Source: Amycolatopsis nivea (lineage in GTDB: Bacteria; Actinomycetota; Actinomycetes; Mycobacteriales; Pseudonocardiaceae). Taken from it: a stretch of 46,784 bases of DNA. The position numbers were made by a program, and so were the translations under genes. Of the stretch, positions 23,915 to 32,210 are shown piece after piece (positions within the stretch are counted from its first letter, which is position 1; each line of letters opens with the position of its first letter). The notes under the pieces are model-generated. The model saw only the letters and a program-made list of their open reading frames with translations, did not search any database and had not been told where the DNA came from. The stretch is from contig NZ_SDLT01000052.1 in assembly GCF_004522235.1 (NCBI RefSeq), positions 1 to 46,784 of the forward strand, in the 5' to 3' direction.

Positions 23915-24358
23915 ATGACCATGGCGACCGGACGGCAGGGCCAGAACGGCCAGCTGCAACGCGGGCCGGGCACCGGAAACCTCTACGACATCCTCGAACT
24001 GATCCTGGACAAGGGTCTCGTGATCGACGCGTTCGTGCGGGTTTCGCTGGTGGGCATCGAATTGCTCACTGTGGACGCGCGGATCGTCGTGGCCAGTGTG
24101 GACACTTATCTGCGGTTCGCCGAAGCGTGCAACCGGCTGGATCTCACCCGTGCTTCGAGTGCCATGACGCTGCCCGACTTGCTGGGCGAGGTGACCGAGA
24201 AAGGCGCCAAAGGGAAGTCCAAAGGCGCGTTGACCGGTGCGGTCGAGACGTTCGCCGAGCAGTTCCAGAAGTCCAGCGACAAGGACGAGAAGGACGAAGA
24301 GCCCGAAGAACGGCCGCGCGCTCGCAGCCGGCGCAGCAGTGCGAGGTCGAGCGAATGA
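23915..24358 (+). CDS. gvpA: Gas vesicle structural protein GvpA, with charged C-terminal extension
   Basis: A 147-residue protein. Residues 22-76 are the amphipathic GvpA fold that forms the ribbed vesicle wall: LYDILELILDKGLVIDAFVR, VSLVGIELLTVDARIVVASV and DTYLRFAEACNRLDL. Cyanobacterial GvpA is about 70 residues. The extra C-terminus, rich in Lys, Asp, Glu and Arg (SDKDEKDEEPEERPRARSRR), is typical of actinobacterial GvpA and would be exposed or disordered. The ribosome site is GGAAGG. The stop overlaps gvpF (ATGA). Confidence 0.9.
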   Translation: MTMATGRQGQNGQLQRGPGTGNLYDILELILDKGLVIDAFVRVSLVGIELLTVDARIVVASVDTYLRFAEACNRLDLTRASSAMTLPDLLGEVTEKGAKGKSKGALTGAVETFAEQFQKSSDKDEKDEEPEERPRARSRRSSARSSE

Positions 24359-25083
24359 GCACTTATCTGTACGGCATCACGTTCGCCGATCATCCCGCGG
24401 AAGTGGGCGATCTGCGCGGCGTCGGACCGTCGCCGTCGCCCGCGCGGGTGCTGGCGGCCGGAGACGAACTCCGTGCGGTGGTCGGCGATGTCGAGGGTGA
24501 ACTGCGGGCGAAGCGCAGGGATCTTCTTGCCCACCAGGAGATCTTGCAGGCATTGTGCGAGAAGGGGCCGACGTTGCCGATGCGCTTCGGTGTCGTCGCG
24601 GACGACGACACCGCTGTCGAGGAGGAGATCGCGGCGAAAGCCGAGGTGTACACGGCTGCGCTGCAACGCGTCCGCGGACATGTGGAGATGAACGTCAAAG
24701 TCTCGCACCGGGAAGAGGCCGTCCTCGGCCAGATTCTCGCCGGGGACGAGGAAATCCGGAACTTGGCCGCGAGCTTGCGGGAGGACGCCGGTCGCGGGCA
24801 GGCGGAGCAGGTGCGGTTCGGCGAACTGGTCGCCGGACGGCTGGAGGAACGCGAAGGCGAGGATGCCAACGCGGTGCTGAGCTACCTGCTTCCGCTGGCG
24901 TCCGAGCACGCTCCGGGACCGCGGGTCGACGGATGCTTCTTCAACTGCTCGTTCCTGGTGCCGCAGCAGAAATTGGCGGAATTCCAGGACGCGGTGCAGC
25001 GGCTGACGACCCTGGTCGAGGAAGTGGCGGAGGTCCGCGCACAAGGACCGCTGCCTCCGTACAGCTTTACCGAGGACGAATAG
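24355..25083 (+). CDS. gvpF: Gas vesicle protein GvpF (GvpF/L family)
   Basis: A 242-residue accessory protein. It begins STYLYGITF, has the family core LPMRFGVVADDDTAVEEEIA and HVEMNVKV, and ends GPLPPYSF, all hallmarks of the GvpF/GvpL family. Members bind the GvpA wall subunits and act early in vesicle assembly. It overlaps gvpA by four bases, and its TAG shares its last base with the gvpG GTG. It is one of two family members in the operon; its position after gvpA gives the F name. Confidence 0.9.
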   Translation: MSTYLYGITFADHPAEVGDLRGVGPSPSPARVLAAGDELRAVVGDVEGELRAKRRDLLAHQEILQALCEKGPTLPMRFGVVADDDTAVEEEIAAKAEVYTAALQRVRGHVEMNVKVSHREEAVLGQILAGDEEIRNLAASLREDAGRGQAEQVRFGELVAGRLEEREGEDANAVLSYLLPLASEHAPGPRVDGCFFNCSFLVPQQKLAEFQDAVQRLTTLVEEVAEVRAQGPLPPYSFTEDE

Positions 25084-25319
25084 TGGGACTGCTCGGCGAG
25101 ATTCTCCTGCTTCCGCTGGCGCCGGTGCGGGGCGTGGTCTGGGTGACCGGGCAGGTCGTCGACGCCGCCGAGCAGGAGCAGATCGCACAGCTGCAGCGGG
25201 AGCTCGTTGCGCTGGAAAAGGAACTGGTGGCCGGCGGGATCACCGAAGAGGAGTTCGACCGCAGAGAAGACGAAATACTCGATCTGCTCGAAGAATTCGA
25301 CCGGGGGGTTGCCGGATGA
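25083..25319 (+). CDS. gvpG: Gas vesicle protein GvpG
   Basis: A 78-residue protein starting at GTG 25083 (GLLGEILLLPLAPVRGVVWV). It carries a hydrophobic N-terminal half and a C-terminal acidic coiled-coil-like helix (QLQRELVALEKELVAGGITE, then EFDRREDEILDLLEEFDRG). This is the standard GvpG pattern. It is an essential minor assembly factor in characterised systems. It starts within the gvpF stop (TAGTG). Confidence 0.9.
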   Translation: MGLLGEILLLPLAPVRGVVWVTGQVVDAAEQEQIAQLQRELVALEKELVAGGITEEEFDRREDEILDLLEEFDRGVAG

Positions 25320-25332
25320 ACGGAGCGAACAG

Positions 25333-25905
25333 ATGACACCGGGAATGAAGGTCGCGGCCGCCGTGGTCGGCGGTTACGTGCTCGGGAGACGGAAGAAAGC
25401 CAAACTGGCCATCACCATGGGCGCCTGGCTCGTCGGGCGGAAGCTGAACCTGGATCCGAAGAAGCTGCTGTCGGACGTCACGCGCGAGCTGGCTTCGTCG
25501 CCCGAACTGGCCGGGGTCCGCGATCAGGTGCGGGACGAGGTGCTGGGCGCGGGCAAGACCCTGGCCGCGGACATCCTGACGCACCAGGCGGGGCGGCTGG
25601 CCAGTTCGCTGCAAGAGCACACCGACACCCTGCGGGACAAGGCCGCTGGTCTCCCGGCGGCGGTCAGCGGTCGCGACGACTCGGACGATCAGGAGCCGGA
25701 AGACGCCGACGACAACGAGGACGGCGGTACGGAAGAAAGCGAAACCCGGCCCCGTGCGCGCAAACGTCCGGCGAAACCGCGTGCGACGCAAGGGTCGCGC
25801 AAGTCGTCCGGCAGTTCGTCGAGTTCGACTTCGCGGAAACGGACGTCCTCGGGCGGCCGTACGCAGAAGCGCTCCTCGGGCACTTCGGGGGTGAACCGTG
25901 GCTGA
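25333..25905 (+). CDS. gvpY: Gas vesicle accessory protein GvpY
   Basis: A 190-residue protein whose place between gvpG and gvpZ matches gvpY of the Streptomyces order OAFGYZJLSK. The N-terminus (MTPGMKVAAAVVGGYVLGRR, then KKAKLAITMGAWLVGRKLNL) contains a glycine-rich hydrophobic stretch. The middle is helical, and the last 75 residues are first acidic, then Ser/Arg/Lys-rich and probably disordered. No enzymatic motif is visible. The role in vesicle formation is not established. Confidence 0.75.
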   Translation: MTPGMKVAAAVVGGYVLGRRKKAKLAITMGAWLVGRKLNLDPKKLLSDVTRELASSPELAGVRDQVRDEVLGAGKTLAADILTHQAGRLASSLQEHTDTLRDKAAGLPAAVSGRDDSDDQEPEDADDNEDGGTEESETRPRARKRPAKPRATQGSRKSSGSSSSSTSRKRTSSGGRTQKRSSGTSGVNRG

Positions 25906-26920
25906 ATCCCGTTCTGACAACGACGAACTCGGTCCCCTGGCGAAGCTGCGGGAACTGGCCGCGCGCAACCCCGCGACGGAACAACTGCTGCATGCTGGCG
26001 AGGAATACGCACAGGCCAAGGCCGAACAGGTGATGTCTTCGGCAGGCAGCAAACTGGGCGAGGCGTCCCGGCGGCTGGCCGACGCGGGCGGCAGCGGCTC
26101 GCTGAAGGGATTGTTCAGCGCGGGCGAGAAGATCGCCGAAGGGAAATCCCCGGTGCGGGCGGCGGTCGAGGCCGGCGGCACCGCCCTCAAGAACTCGGTG
26201 TCGGGGCTGTTCGGCAAGCGCGGCAAAGGGTCCGGCGGCAAGAAGATCATCAATATCATCGAGGACATCGACATTGGTGTGCCGGTCCGCGAGGCATACG
26301 ACCAGTGGACCGAATTCCAGAAGTTCAGCAGTTTCGCCAAGGGCGTCACAAGCGCCGAGCAGACCGACGACACGACGTCGCAGTGGCGGTTCAAGATCTT
26401 CTGGTCGAATCGGTCGATGAAGGCCACGATCACCGAACAGATCCCCGACGAGCGGATCGCGTGGACCACCGACGGGGCCAAGGGCACGATCAAAGGCGTC
26501 GTGACCTTCCACGAACTCGCCCCGAGCCTGACGAAGGTCCTGCTGGTCATCGAGTACTACCCGGCCGGGCTGTTCGAGAAGACCGGCAACATCTGGCGCG
26601 CGCAGGGCCGCCGGGCGCGGCTGGACCTCAAGCACTTCCGCCGGTTCATCACGATGGCGGGGGAGGCCTCGGGCGACGGCTGGCGCGGCGAGATCCGCGA
26701 CGGCGAGGTCGTGCGCTCCCCGGAGCAGGTGCGGGAGGACGAGGGCGAGGACGGCGGCGAAGACGAACCGCGCGAGGAAGAGGACCGCGGCGACGACGAG
26801 CCCGAAGAGGAAGACCTTCCCGAGGAAGACGAGGACGACCTCGACGAGGAAGACGAAGAGGAAGACGACGAACCCGAGGACGAACGTCCCCGGGGCCGCC
26901 GCGCCGTCGCGGCGCGGTGA
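25898..26920 (+). CDS. gvpZ: Gas vesicle accessory protein GvpZ (SRPBCC domain)
   Basis: A 340-residue protein starting at GTG 25898, eight bases inside gvpY. Residues 1-110 are helical and low-complexity. Residues 115-250 form a SRPBCC/START-like (polyketide cyclase type) domain: IINIIEDIDIGVPVREAYDQ, WTEFQKFSSFAKGVTS, then EYYPAGLFEKTGNIWRAQGR. The last 75 residues are almost pure Asp/Glu (EDEDDLDEEDEEEDDEPEDE). SRPBCC domains bind hydrophobic ligands; here it may chaperone the hydrophobic GvpA subunits, which is inference. The strongly acidic tail contrasts with the basic tails of GvpA and GvpY and could pair with them. Confidence 0.8.
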   Translation: MAESRSDNDELGPLAKLRELAARNPATEQLLHAGEEYAQAKAEQVMSSAGSKLGEASRRLADAGGSGSLKGLFSAGEKIAEGKSPVRAAVEAGGTALKNSVSGLFGKRGKGSGGKKIINIIEDIDIGVPVREAYDQWTEFQKFSSFAKGVTSAEQTDDTTSQWRFKIFWSNRSMKATITEQIPDERIAWTTDGAKGTIKGVVTFHELAPSLTKVLLVIEYYPAGLFEKTGNIWRAQGRRARLDLKHFRRFITMAGEASGDGWRGEIRDGEVVRSPEQVREDEGEDGGEDEPREEEDRGDDEPEEEDLPEEDEDDLDEEDEEEDDEPEDERPRGRRAVAAR

Positions 26921-26934
26921 CGAGGAGGCAGCAG

Positions 26935-27273
26935 ATGAGCGAGTCCAGCCTGGCCGCCGGGAGACCGGCCGGAGTGTCCCGCCCGGGCGGTTCCGGCGGC
27001 GGCGCGAACCTCGCCGACATCCTGGAACGGGTGCTGGACAAGGGCATCGTGATCGCCGGGGACATCCAGGTCAACCTGCTCGACATCGAGCTGCTGACCA
27101 TCAAGGTGCGGTTGCTGGTCGCGTCGGTCGAGCGGGCCAAGGAAATGGGCATCGACTGGTGGGAGCACGACCCGTCCCTGTCGTCGGGCTCGCAGCGCAA
27201 GGAGCTGATCGAGGAGAACGAACGACTGCGCGCGCAACTCGAACTCGCGCGGGGAGAGCGAGCGGAACAATGA
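26935..27273 (+). CDS. gvpJ: Gas vesicle protein GvpJ (GvpA-like minor protein)
   Basis: A 112-residue protein with ribosome site GAGGAGG. It contains a GvpA-like core: LADILERVLDKGIVIAGDIQ, VNLLDIELLTIKVRLLVASV, then ERAKEMGIDWWEHDP, followed by a coiled-coil-like tail (RKELIEENERLRAQLELARG). In GvpJ/M/S-type minor proteins the core resembles GvpA but the tail differs; they are thought to cap or nucleate the vesicle tips. It overlaps gvpL (ATGA). Confidence 0.85.
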   Translation: MSESSLAAGRPAGVSRPGGSGGGANLADILERVLDKGIVIAGDIQVNLLDIELLTIKVRLLVASVERAKEMGIDWWEHDPSLSSGSQRKELIEENERLRAQLELARGERAEQ

Positions 27274-28004
27274 GCTGGTATTGCTACGCAGTCACGGAAT
27301 TCGCCGCGGAAAACCCGGCGGAGGGCATCACCGGGCTCCGCGAGCAGCCGGTTTCCGCCATTTCCGAGGCCGGGCTGACCGCGCTGGCCAGCCCGGCCCC
27401 GGACGAGGGGTTCGACGAAGCGTCCTTGCAGCACCTTCCGTGGCTGGAAGAAATCGCCCGCGCGCACAACGCCGTCGTGGACGAGGCGAGTCGTCGGACG
27501 GGCGTGCTGCCGCTGCGAATGGCGACGATCTACCGTGACGAGGACCGGGTCCGGGAAATGCTCGCCGAGCATTCCGCGCAATTCTCGGAAGCGTTGCGCC
27601 GGGTCCGGGACCACGCCGAATGGGGCGTGAAAGTCTTCGCCTCGCTCCGCGCTGCCGAAGAGCCCGCTGCCGAAGCGCCCGCCGACGGACGTTCCTACCT
27701 GCGGCAACGACTCCGCCAACGCCAAGCGCGGGACACCCGGACGAACGAAGCGCTCGCGGTCGCCGAGCGAATCGAGCGGGAACTCGCGGAGCTGTCCGCG
27801 GACCTCCACCGGCACCGCACCCAGGACCCCGCCCTCACCGGCCGCGCCGACCGCAACATCCTCAACCTGGCCTGCCTGGTCCCCGACGCCGGCCGCGAAC
27901 GCTTCCTGGAGCGGCTCGCGGACCTGCGGCAATCGGAGGTCGCCGGAGTCGAAGTCGAGGTCACCGGCCCGTGGGCCCCGTACTCCTTCGCGGGGATCTC
28001 GTGA
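27270..28004 (+). CDS. gvpL: Gas vesicle protein GvpL (GvpF/L family)
   Basis: A 244-residue second member of the GvpF/GvpL family (SWYCYAVTEF at the start, LPLRMATIYRDEDRVREMLA and EWGVKVFAS in the middle, and GPWAPYSFAGIS at the end). The ending GPWxPYSF is diagnostic. It is cotranscribed with gvpJ and gvpS through four-base overlaps. It probably acts with GvpF in assembly at the growing vesicle. Confidence 0.9.
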   Translation: MSWYCYAVTEFAAENPAEGITGLREQPVSAISEAGLTALASPAPDEGFDEASLQHLPWLEEIARAHNAVVDEASRRTGVLPLRMATIYRDEDRVREMLAEHSAQFSEALRRVRDHAEWGVKVFASLRAAEEPAAEAPADGRSYLRQRLRQRQARDTRTNEALAVAERIERELAELSADLHRHRTQDPALTGRADRNILNLACLVPDAGRERFLERLADLRQSEVAGVEVEVTGPWAPYSFAGIS

Positions 28005-28183
28005 CGGGCGCGGTCGAGGAAACCGACCGGCTCGCCCTGGTCGACCTGCTGGACCGGCTGCTCGCCGGGGGCGTGGTGCTCACCGGCGACCTGGTGCTGT
28101 CGGTCGCCGAGGTCGATCTGGTGCACATCTCCCTGCGCGCGCTGATCACCTCGGTCCGCGAAGACTGCCCGGCGCCCTGGTGA
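28001..28183 (+). CDS. gvpS: Gas vesicle protein GvpS (small GvpA-like)
   Basis: A 60-residue protein starting at GTG 28001 within the gvpL stop. It is a minimal GvpA-type fold (ALVDLLDRLLAGGVVLTGDL, then VLSVAEVDLVHISLRALITS) with no tail. It is shorter than GvpA and GvpJ. By position and size it matches GvpS of the streptomycete clusters. Confidence 0.85.
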   Translation: MTGAVEETDRLALVDLLDRLLAGGVVLTGDLVLSVAEVDLVHISLRALITSVREDCPAPW

Positions 28184-28194
28184 AAGGAGGGCCG

Positions 28195-28479
28195 ATGCCC
28201 AAGGCCGACGCGCTGGCCACCCGCCTCGAAACCGACGCGGACACGGTGGAACGCGACCTGATGAAGCTGGTTCTGACGATCATCGAACTGCTCCGGCAGC
28301 TGATGGAACGCCAGGCCCTGCGCCGCGTCGAGGAGGGCGGGCTGACCGAGGCGCAGGAGGAACGCCTCGGCCTGACCCTGATGCTGCTCGAAGAACGGCT
28401 GACCGAACTCCGGGACCGGTACGACCTTTCCGCCGCGGATTTGAACCTCGACCTCGGCCCGTTGGGGACGCTGTTGTGA
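28195..28479 (+). CDS. gvpK: Gas vesicle protein GvpK
   Basis: A 94-residue last gene of the operon. ATG 28195 follows AAAGGAGGG; a GTG at 28180 overlaps the gvpS stop in the same frame but would place the ribosome site inside the gene. The core VERDLMKLVLTIIELLRQLM and ERQALRRVEEGGLTEAQEER, and the ending LSAADLNLDLGPLGTLL, are GvpK signatures. GvpK is an essential assembly protein. It completes the set O-A-F-G-Y-Z-J-L-S-K; gvpN, present in many other clusters, is missing here. Confidence 0.9.
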   Translation: MPKADALATRLETDADTVERDLMKLVLTIIELLRQLMERQALRRVEEGGLTEAQEERLGLTLMLLEERLTELRDRYDLSAADLNLDLGPLGTLL

Positions 28480-28545
28480 GCGAGTTCGTGTGGTCGCGGT
28501 CCACGGCGGCAAGGACGCCGGCAACCTGCCCTCGACCAGGCGGAG

Positions 28546-28570
28546 GTTTGGGCGCGGGGTGAGCGGGTAT
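28546..28570 (+). promoter_or_regulatory. Sigma-B-type promoter for the molybdenum hydroxylase operon, leaderless
   Basis: GTTT-N15-GGGTAT is a full match to the SigB-family consensus. The -10 ends 9 bases before the ATG at 28580, so transcription should start about two or three bases before the start codon, giving a leaderless message. There is no ribosome site before this ATG, which fits. Confidence 0.6.
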
Positions 28571-28579
28571 GGCGGCGGT

Positions 28580-29131
28580 ATGCGACCGGCCGAGACGGAA
28601 CCCATCCCGGAAACCGCCAGTGCGGTCCGGACGATCGCGCTGCGCGTCGACGGGACCGAGCACCGGCTCGCCGTGGACCCGCGCCGCACCCTCCTGGATC
28701 TGCTGCGGGAGCAGATCGGCAACTACAGCGCCAAGAAGGGCTGTGACCACGGCCAATGCGGTGCCTGCACGGTTCTGCTTGACGGCCGCCGAGTCCTGTC
28801 GTGCCTGACGCTCGCGCTCACCTGCGACGGCACCGAGGTGACCACAGCCGCTGGCCTGGCCGAGGACGGCGAGCTGCATTCGCTGCAACAGTCGTTTGTG
28901 GACCATGACGGGTTCCAATGCGGCTACTGCACGCCCGGCCAAATCTGTTCCGCGGCCGGATTGCTGGCCGAGTTCGGCGACGGCGCGCCCAGCCACGTCA
29001 CCAAGTCGGTGGCCGATACTCCGCAATGGACTGACGAGGAAATCTCCGAGCGAATGAGCGGAAACCTCTGCCGTTGCGGTGCCTACGCCGGGATCGTCGC
29101 GGCGATCCGCGAGGCGGGAGAGCAGCGATGA
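28580..29131 (+). CDS. Molybdenum hydroxylase, 2Fe-2S subunit (YagT/PaoA-type)
   Basis: A 183-residue iron-sulfur subunit of the xanthine dehydrogenase/aldehyde oxidase family. The N-terminal plant-ferredoxin-type cluster is bound by KKGCDHGQCGACTVLLDG and the cysteine in VLSCLTLA. The second cluster is bound by GFQCGYCTPGQIC and GNLCRCGAY. Together they carry electrons from the molybdenum site to FAD. There is no Tat signal, so it is probably cytoplasmic, unlike PaoA. The stop overlaps the FAD subunit (ATGA). Confidence 0.9.
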   Translation: MRPAETEPIPETASAVRTIALRVDGTEHRLAVDPRRTLLDLLREQIGNYSAKKGCDHGQCGACTVLLDGRRVLSCLTLALTCDGTEVTTAAGLAEDGELHSLQQSFVDHDGFQCGYCTPGQICSAAGLLAEFGDGAPSHVTKSVADTPQWTDEEISERMSGNLCRCGAYAGIVAAIREAGEQR

Positions 29132-30132
29132 AGCCCTTCGCGTACGGCAAACCGGCGACGACGGCCGAGGCGGTGCGGGCAGTGGCGGCCGAACCGTCCG
29201 CGATGTTCCTCGCCGGCGGCACCAATCTCGTCGACCACCTGAAACTGGGGGTGGCGCGCCCGGAGCGCATCGTCGACGTGACCGGCTTGATGTCGACCGA
29301 GATCCGCGAGGACGACGGCGAACTGGTGATCGGCGCGGGCGTCCGCAACAGCGACCTCGCGGCCGACCGGCGGGTCCGGGAACGGTATCCGGTGCTGGCC
29401 GAGGCGCTGCTGTCCGGAGCGTCGCCGCAGCTGCGGAACATGGCCACCGTCGGCGGGAACCCGTTGCAGCGCACCCGATGCGTCTACTTCCAGGACGTCA
29501 CGACCCCGTGCAACAAGCGTTCGCCCGGCTCCGGTTGCTCGGCCCTCGGCGGCTACACGCGCCATCACGCGATCCTCGGGGCGTCCGATCAGTGCGTCGC
29601 GACGCATCCCTCCGACATGGCAGTGGCGATGGCGATGCTCGACGCGCGCGTCCACGTGCTCGGCCCGTCCGGAGAGCGGACGCTGCCCTTCGCGGACCTG
29701 CACCGCCTCCCCGGTGAGCACCCGGAACGCGACACCGTCCTCGAACACGGCGAACTGATCACCGACATCACGCTGCCCGCCACTTCCTGGTCGCGCCGTT
29801 CGACCTACCGCAAGGTGCGCGACCGGGCCTCCTACGCCTTCGCGCTCGTCTCTGTCGCAGTTGGACTGTCTATTTCAGACGGTGTTATCGAGGATGTCCG
29901 GCTGGCTTTCGGCGGCGTAGCGCACAAACCCTGGCGCGCTGAGCGGGCAGAGGAAGTCCTGCGCGGCAACCGACCCAGCGCGGATGTTTTCCGCTCGGCA
30001 GCCGATGCTGAACTCGCGGACGCCAGGGCGTTGGACGGCCTCGACGGAGGGAACGCGTTCAAGATCCCGCTCGCCGCCCGCACCCTGACTGCGGTGCTGC
30101 GCGACCTGACCACCGAGGAGCGCGACCGATGA
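29128..30132 (+). CDS. Molybdenum hydroxylase, FAD-binding subunit (YagS/PaoB-type)
   Basis: A 334-residue subunit. The FAD-binding motifs are FLAGGTNLVDHLKLGVARPE and LSGASPQLRNMATVGGNPLQ. The segment RTRCVYFQDVTTPCNKRSPG, with SGCSAL after it, carries the extra cysteines that in the PaoABC group bind a 4Fe-4S cluster. This places the enzyme closer to periplasmic-type aldehyde oxidoreductase than to classic xanthine dehydrogenase. It is flanked by ATGA overlaps on both sides. Confidence 0.9.
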   Translation: MKPFAYGKPATTAEAVRAVAAEPSAMFLAGGTNLVDHLKLGVARPERIVDVTGLMSTEIREDDGELVIGAGVRNSDLAADRRVRERYPVLAEALLSGASPQLRNMATVGGNPLQRTRCVYFQDVTTPCNKRSPGSGCSALGGYTRHHAILGASDQCVATHPSDMAVAMAMLDARVHVLGPSGERTLPFADLHRLPGEHPERDTVLEHGELITDITLPATSWSRRSTYRKVRDRASYAFALVSVAVGLSISDGVIEDVRLAFGGVAHKPWRAERAEEVLRGNRPSADVFRSAADAELADARALDGLDGGNAFKIPLAARTLTAVLRDLTTEERDR

Positions 30133-32201
30133 CCGGACTGCTGGAACCCCGGGCGATCGGACGCGGGCTCACCCGCCGCGACGGTCCGGCGAAGGTCGCC
30201 GGAACCGCGCCGTACGCCTACGAACACCCCGCCGAAGCACCGCTGTACTGCCATCCGATTCAAGCGGCCATCGCCCGCGGTCGTTGCCTGCGGATCAGCG
30301 GCGTCGAAGCGGAAGCCCTCGACGGCGTCCGCGCGTTGATCACCCCCTTCACCGCCGAGCGGCTCGCCGACACCGACGACGCGGAACTCGCGGTGCTGCA
30401 GGATTGCGAAATACCGTTTCGCGGCAGGGTGATCGGGCTCGTCCTGGCTGAGTCTTCCGAAACCGCGCGGCACGCGGCGGAACTCGTCGACGTCGAATAC
30501 GAGACCGATCCGTTCGTCGCCGAGCTCAAGGCCGACGATCCCGACCTGTACCAGCCGGACAAGGTCAACCCGAGCTTCGCGACCGACACGAGCGAGGGCG
30601 ACCTCGAGACCGCGTCCGCCGTGACCGTGGACCAGACCTACACCACGGCGATGTACCACAACAACCCGCTCGAACCGCACACGACGACGGCCTTGTGGGA
30701 CGACGGCGTGCTGACGCTGTGGGACTCCACCCAAAGCGTCCACTCGGTACGGTCCACCGTGGCGAAGACCTTCGGCCTGCCCGCCGAGCGCGTCCGGGTG
30801 ATCTGCCCTTACATCGGCGGCGGTTTCGGCTCGAAGGGGATGCCGCACGCCAACGTCGTGCTCGCCGCGCTGGCCGCCCGGACTGTGCCGGGCCGTCCGG
30901 TGAAGCTCGCGCTGACCCGGCAGCAGATGTTCAGCCTGGCCGGGTACCGCACGCCGACGATCCAGCGGGTCCGCCTCGGCGCCGACCGCGACGGACGGCT
31001 GGAGTCGCTCGACATGGCCGTCGTCGAGCAGACCTCGCGGATCAAGGAATTCGCCGAGCAGACCGCGGCGCCCGCGCGGATGATGTACGCCGCGCGGAAC
31101 CGGGCCACCAGTCACCGGCTCGCGCGGCTCGACGTGCCGGTGCCGTCGTGGATGCGCGCGCCGGGGGAGTGCCCGGGAATGTTCGGCCCGGAAGTCGCGA
31201 TGGACGAACTCGCCGAAGCGCTCGGCATTGACCCGATTGAACTGCGGGTGCGCAACGAACCGGAGGAGGATCCGGAAACCGGCCTCCCGTTCTCTAGCCG
31301 ACACTTGGTCGAATGCCTGCGCACCGGAGCCGAACGCTTCGGCTGGGACTCCCGGACGCGTGGTCGCCGAGACGGGCGATGGCTGGTCGGCAGCGGAGTC
31401 GCGGCTTCGGTGTACCCCGCGAAGCGGATGCCCGGATCGAGCGCGACGATCCGGTACGAGAAGGGCCGCTATACCGTCGAAATCGGCGCGGCCGACCTGG
31501 GGACGGGCGCGTGGACGATCCTGCCGCAGATCGCGGCGGACGCACTGGACGTGCCCGTCGATTCCGTCGACGTCCGGATCGGCGACACCGATCTCCCCAA
31601 AGCCACGGTGGCCGGCGGTTCGACCGGAACCGCTTCGTGGGGTTCCGCAGTGGTCGCGGCCGCGGAGGCGTTCCGGGACAAATACGGCTCGGACCCCGGT
31701 GACGGCGACGAGGCACAGGCCGACACCCCGAAAAACCCGGACGACAAGAAATACTCGACGTACGGGTTCGGAGCACAGTTCGCCGAGGCGCGCGTCGACG
31801 CCGACACGGGCGAAGTCCGGGTGTCGCGGCTGCACGGCACGTTCGCGGTCGGCCGGATCGTCAACCCGGTCACCGCGCGCTCGCAGCTGCTTGGCGGCAT
31901 GGTCATGGGATTGTCGATGGCGCTGCACGAAAACAGCGTCCTCGACCCTCGGTTCGGGCATGTCGTCAATCACGACCTGGCCGAGTACCACATCGCGACC
32001 AACGCGGACGTGGAAGACCTGCGCGCGGACTGGCTCGACGAAACCGATCCGCACCTCAATCCGATGGGTAGCAAGGGAATCGGCGAAATCGGCATCGTCG
32101 GGACCGCGGCGGCGATCGCTAACGCGGTCCATCACGCGACGGGGGTCCGGGTGCGGGACCTGCCGATCACGCTCGACAAGCTCCTGCCGGGACTGCCCTG
32201 A
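30129..32201 (+). CDS. Molybdenum hydroxylase, molybdopterin-binding subunit (YagR/PaoC-type)
   Basis: A 690-residue catalytic subunit. It begins with the family hallmark GLTRRDGPAKVAGTAPYAYE, contains PYIGGGFGSKG (cofactor contact), YRTPTIQRVRLGADRDG and MRAPGECPG, and ends with GSKGIGEIGIVGTAAAIANA, where the glutamate of KGIGE is the catalytic base. It lacks a signal peptide. It oxidises aldehydes or heterocycles; the exact substrate cannot be read. No XdhC-type or MocA-type maturation gene is adjacent, so cofactor insertion depends on genes elsewhere. Confidence 0.9.
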   Translation: MTGLLEPRAIGRGLTRRDGPAKVAGTAPYAYEHPAEAPLYCHPIQAAIARGRCLRISGVEAEALDGVRALITPFTAERLADTDDAELAVLQDCEIPFRGRVIGLVLAESSETARHAAELVDVEYETDPFVAELKADDPDLYQPDKVNPSFATDTSEGDLETASAVTVDQTYTTAMYHNNPLEPHTTTALWDDGVLTLWDSTQSVHSVRSTVAKTFGLPAERVRVICPYIGGGFGSKGMPHANVVLAALAARTVPGRPVKLALTRQQMFSLAGYRTPTIQRVRLGADRDGRLESLDMAVVEQTSRIKEFAEQTAAPARMMYAARNRATSHRLARLDVPVPSWMRAPGECPGMFGPEVAMDELAEALGIDPIELRVRNEPEEDPETGLPFSSRHLVECLRTGAERFGWDSRTRGRRDGRWLVGSGVAASVYPAKRMPGSSATIRYEKGRYTVEIGAADLGTGAWTILPQIAADALDVPVDSVDVRIGDTDLPKATVAGGSTGTASWGSAVVAAAEAFRDKYGSDPGDGDEAQADTPKNPDDKKYSTYGFGAQFAEARVDADTGEVRVSRLHGTFAVGRIVNPVTARSQLLGGMVMGLSMALHENSVLDPRFGHVVNHDLAEYHIATNADVEDLRADWLDETDPHLNPMGSKGIGEIGIVGTAAAIANAVHHATGVRVRDLPITLDKLLPGLP

Positions 32202-32210
32202 GCAACGGCG

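Noticed and set aside
29832..32135. Minus-strand open frame of 767 codons
   Set aside because: Complement of the molybdopterin-binding subunit gene, without any family motif.
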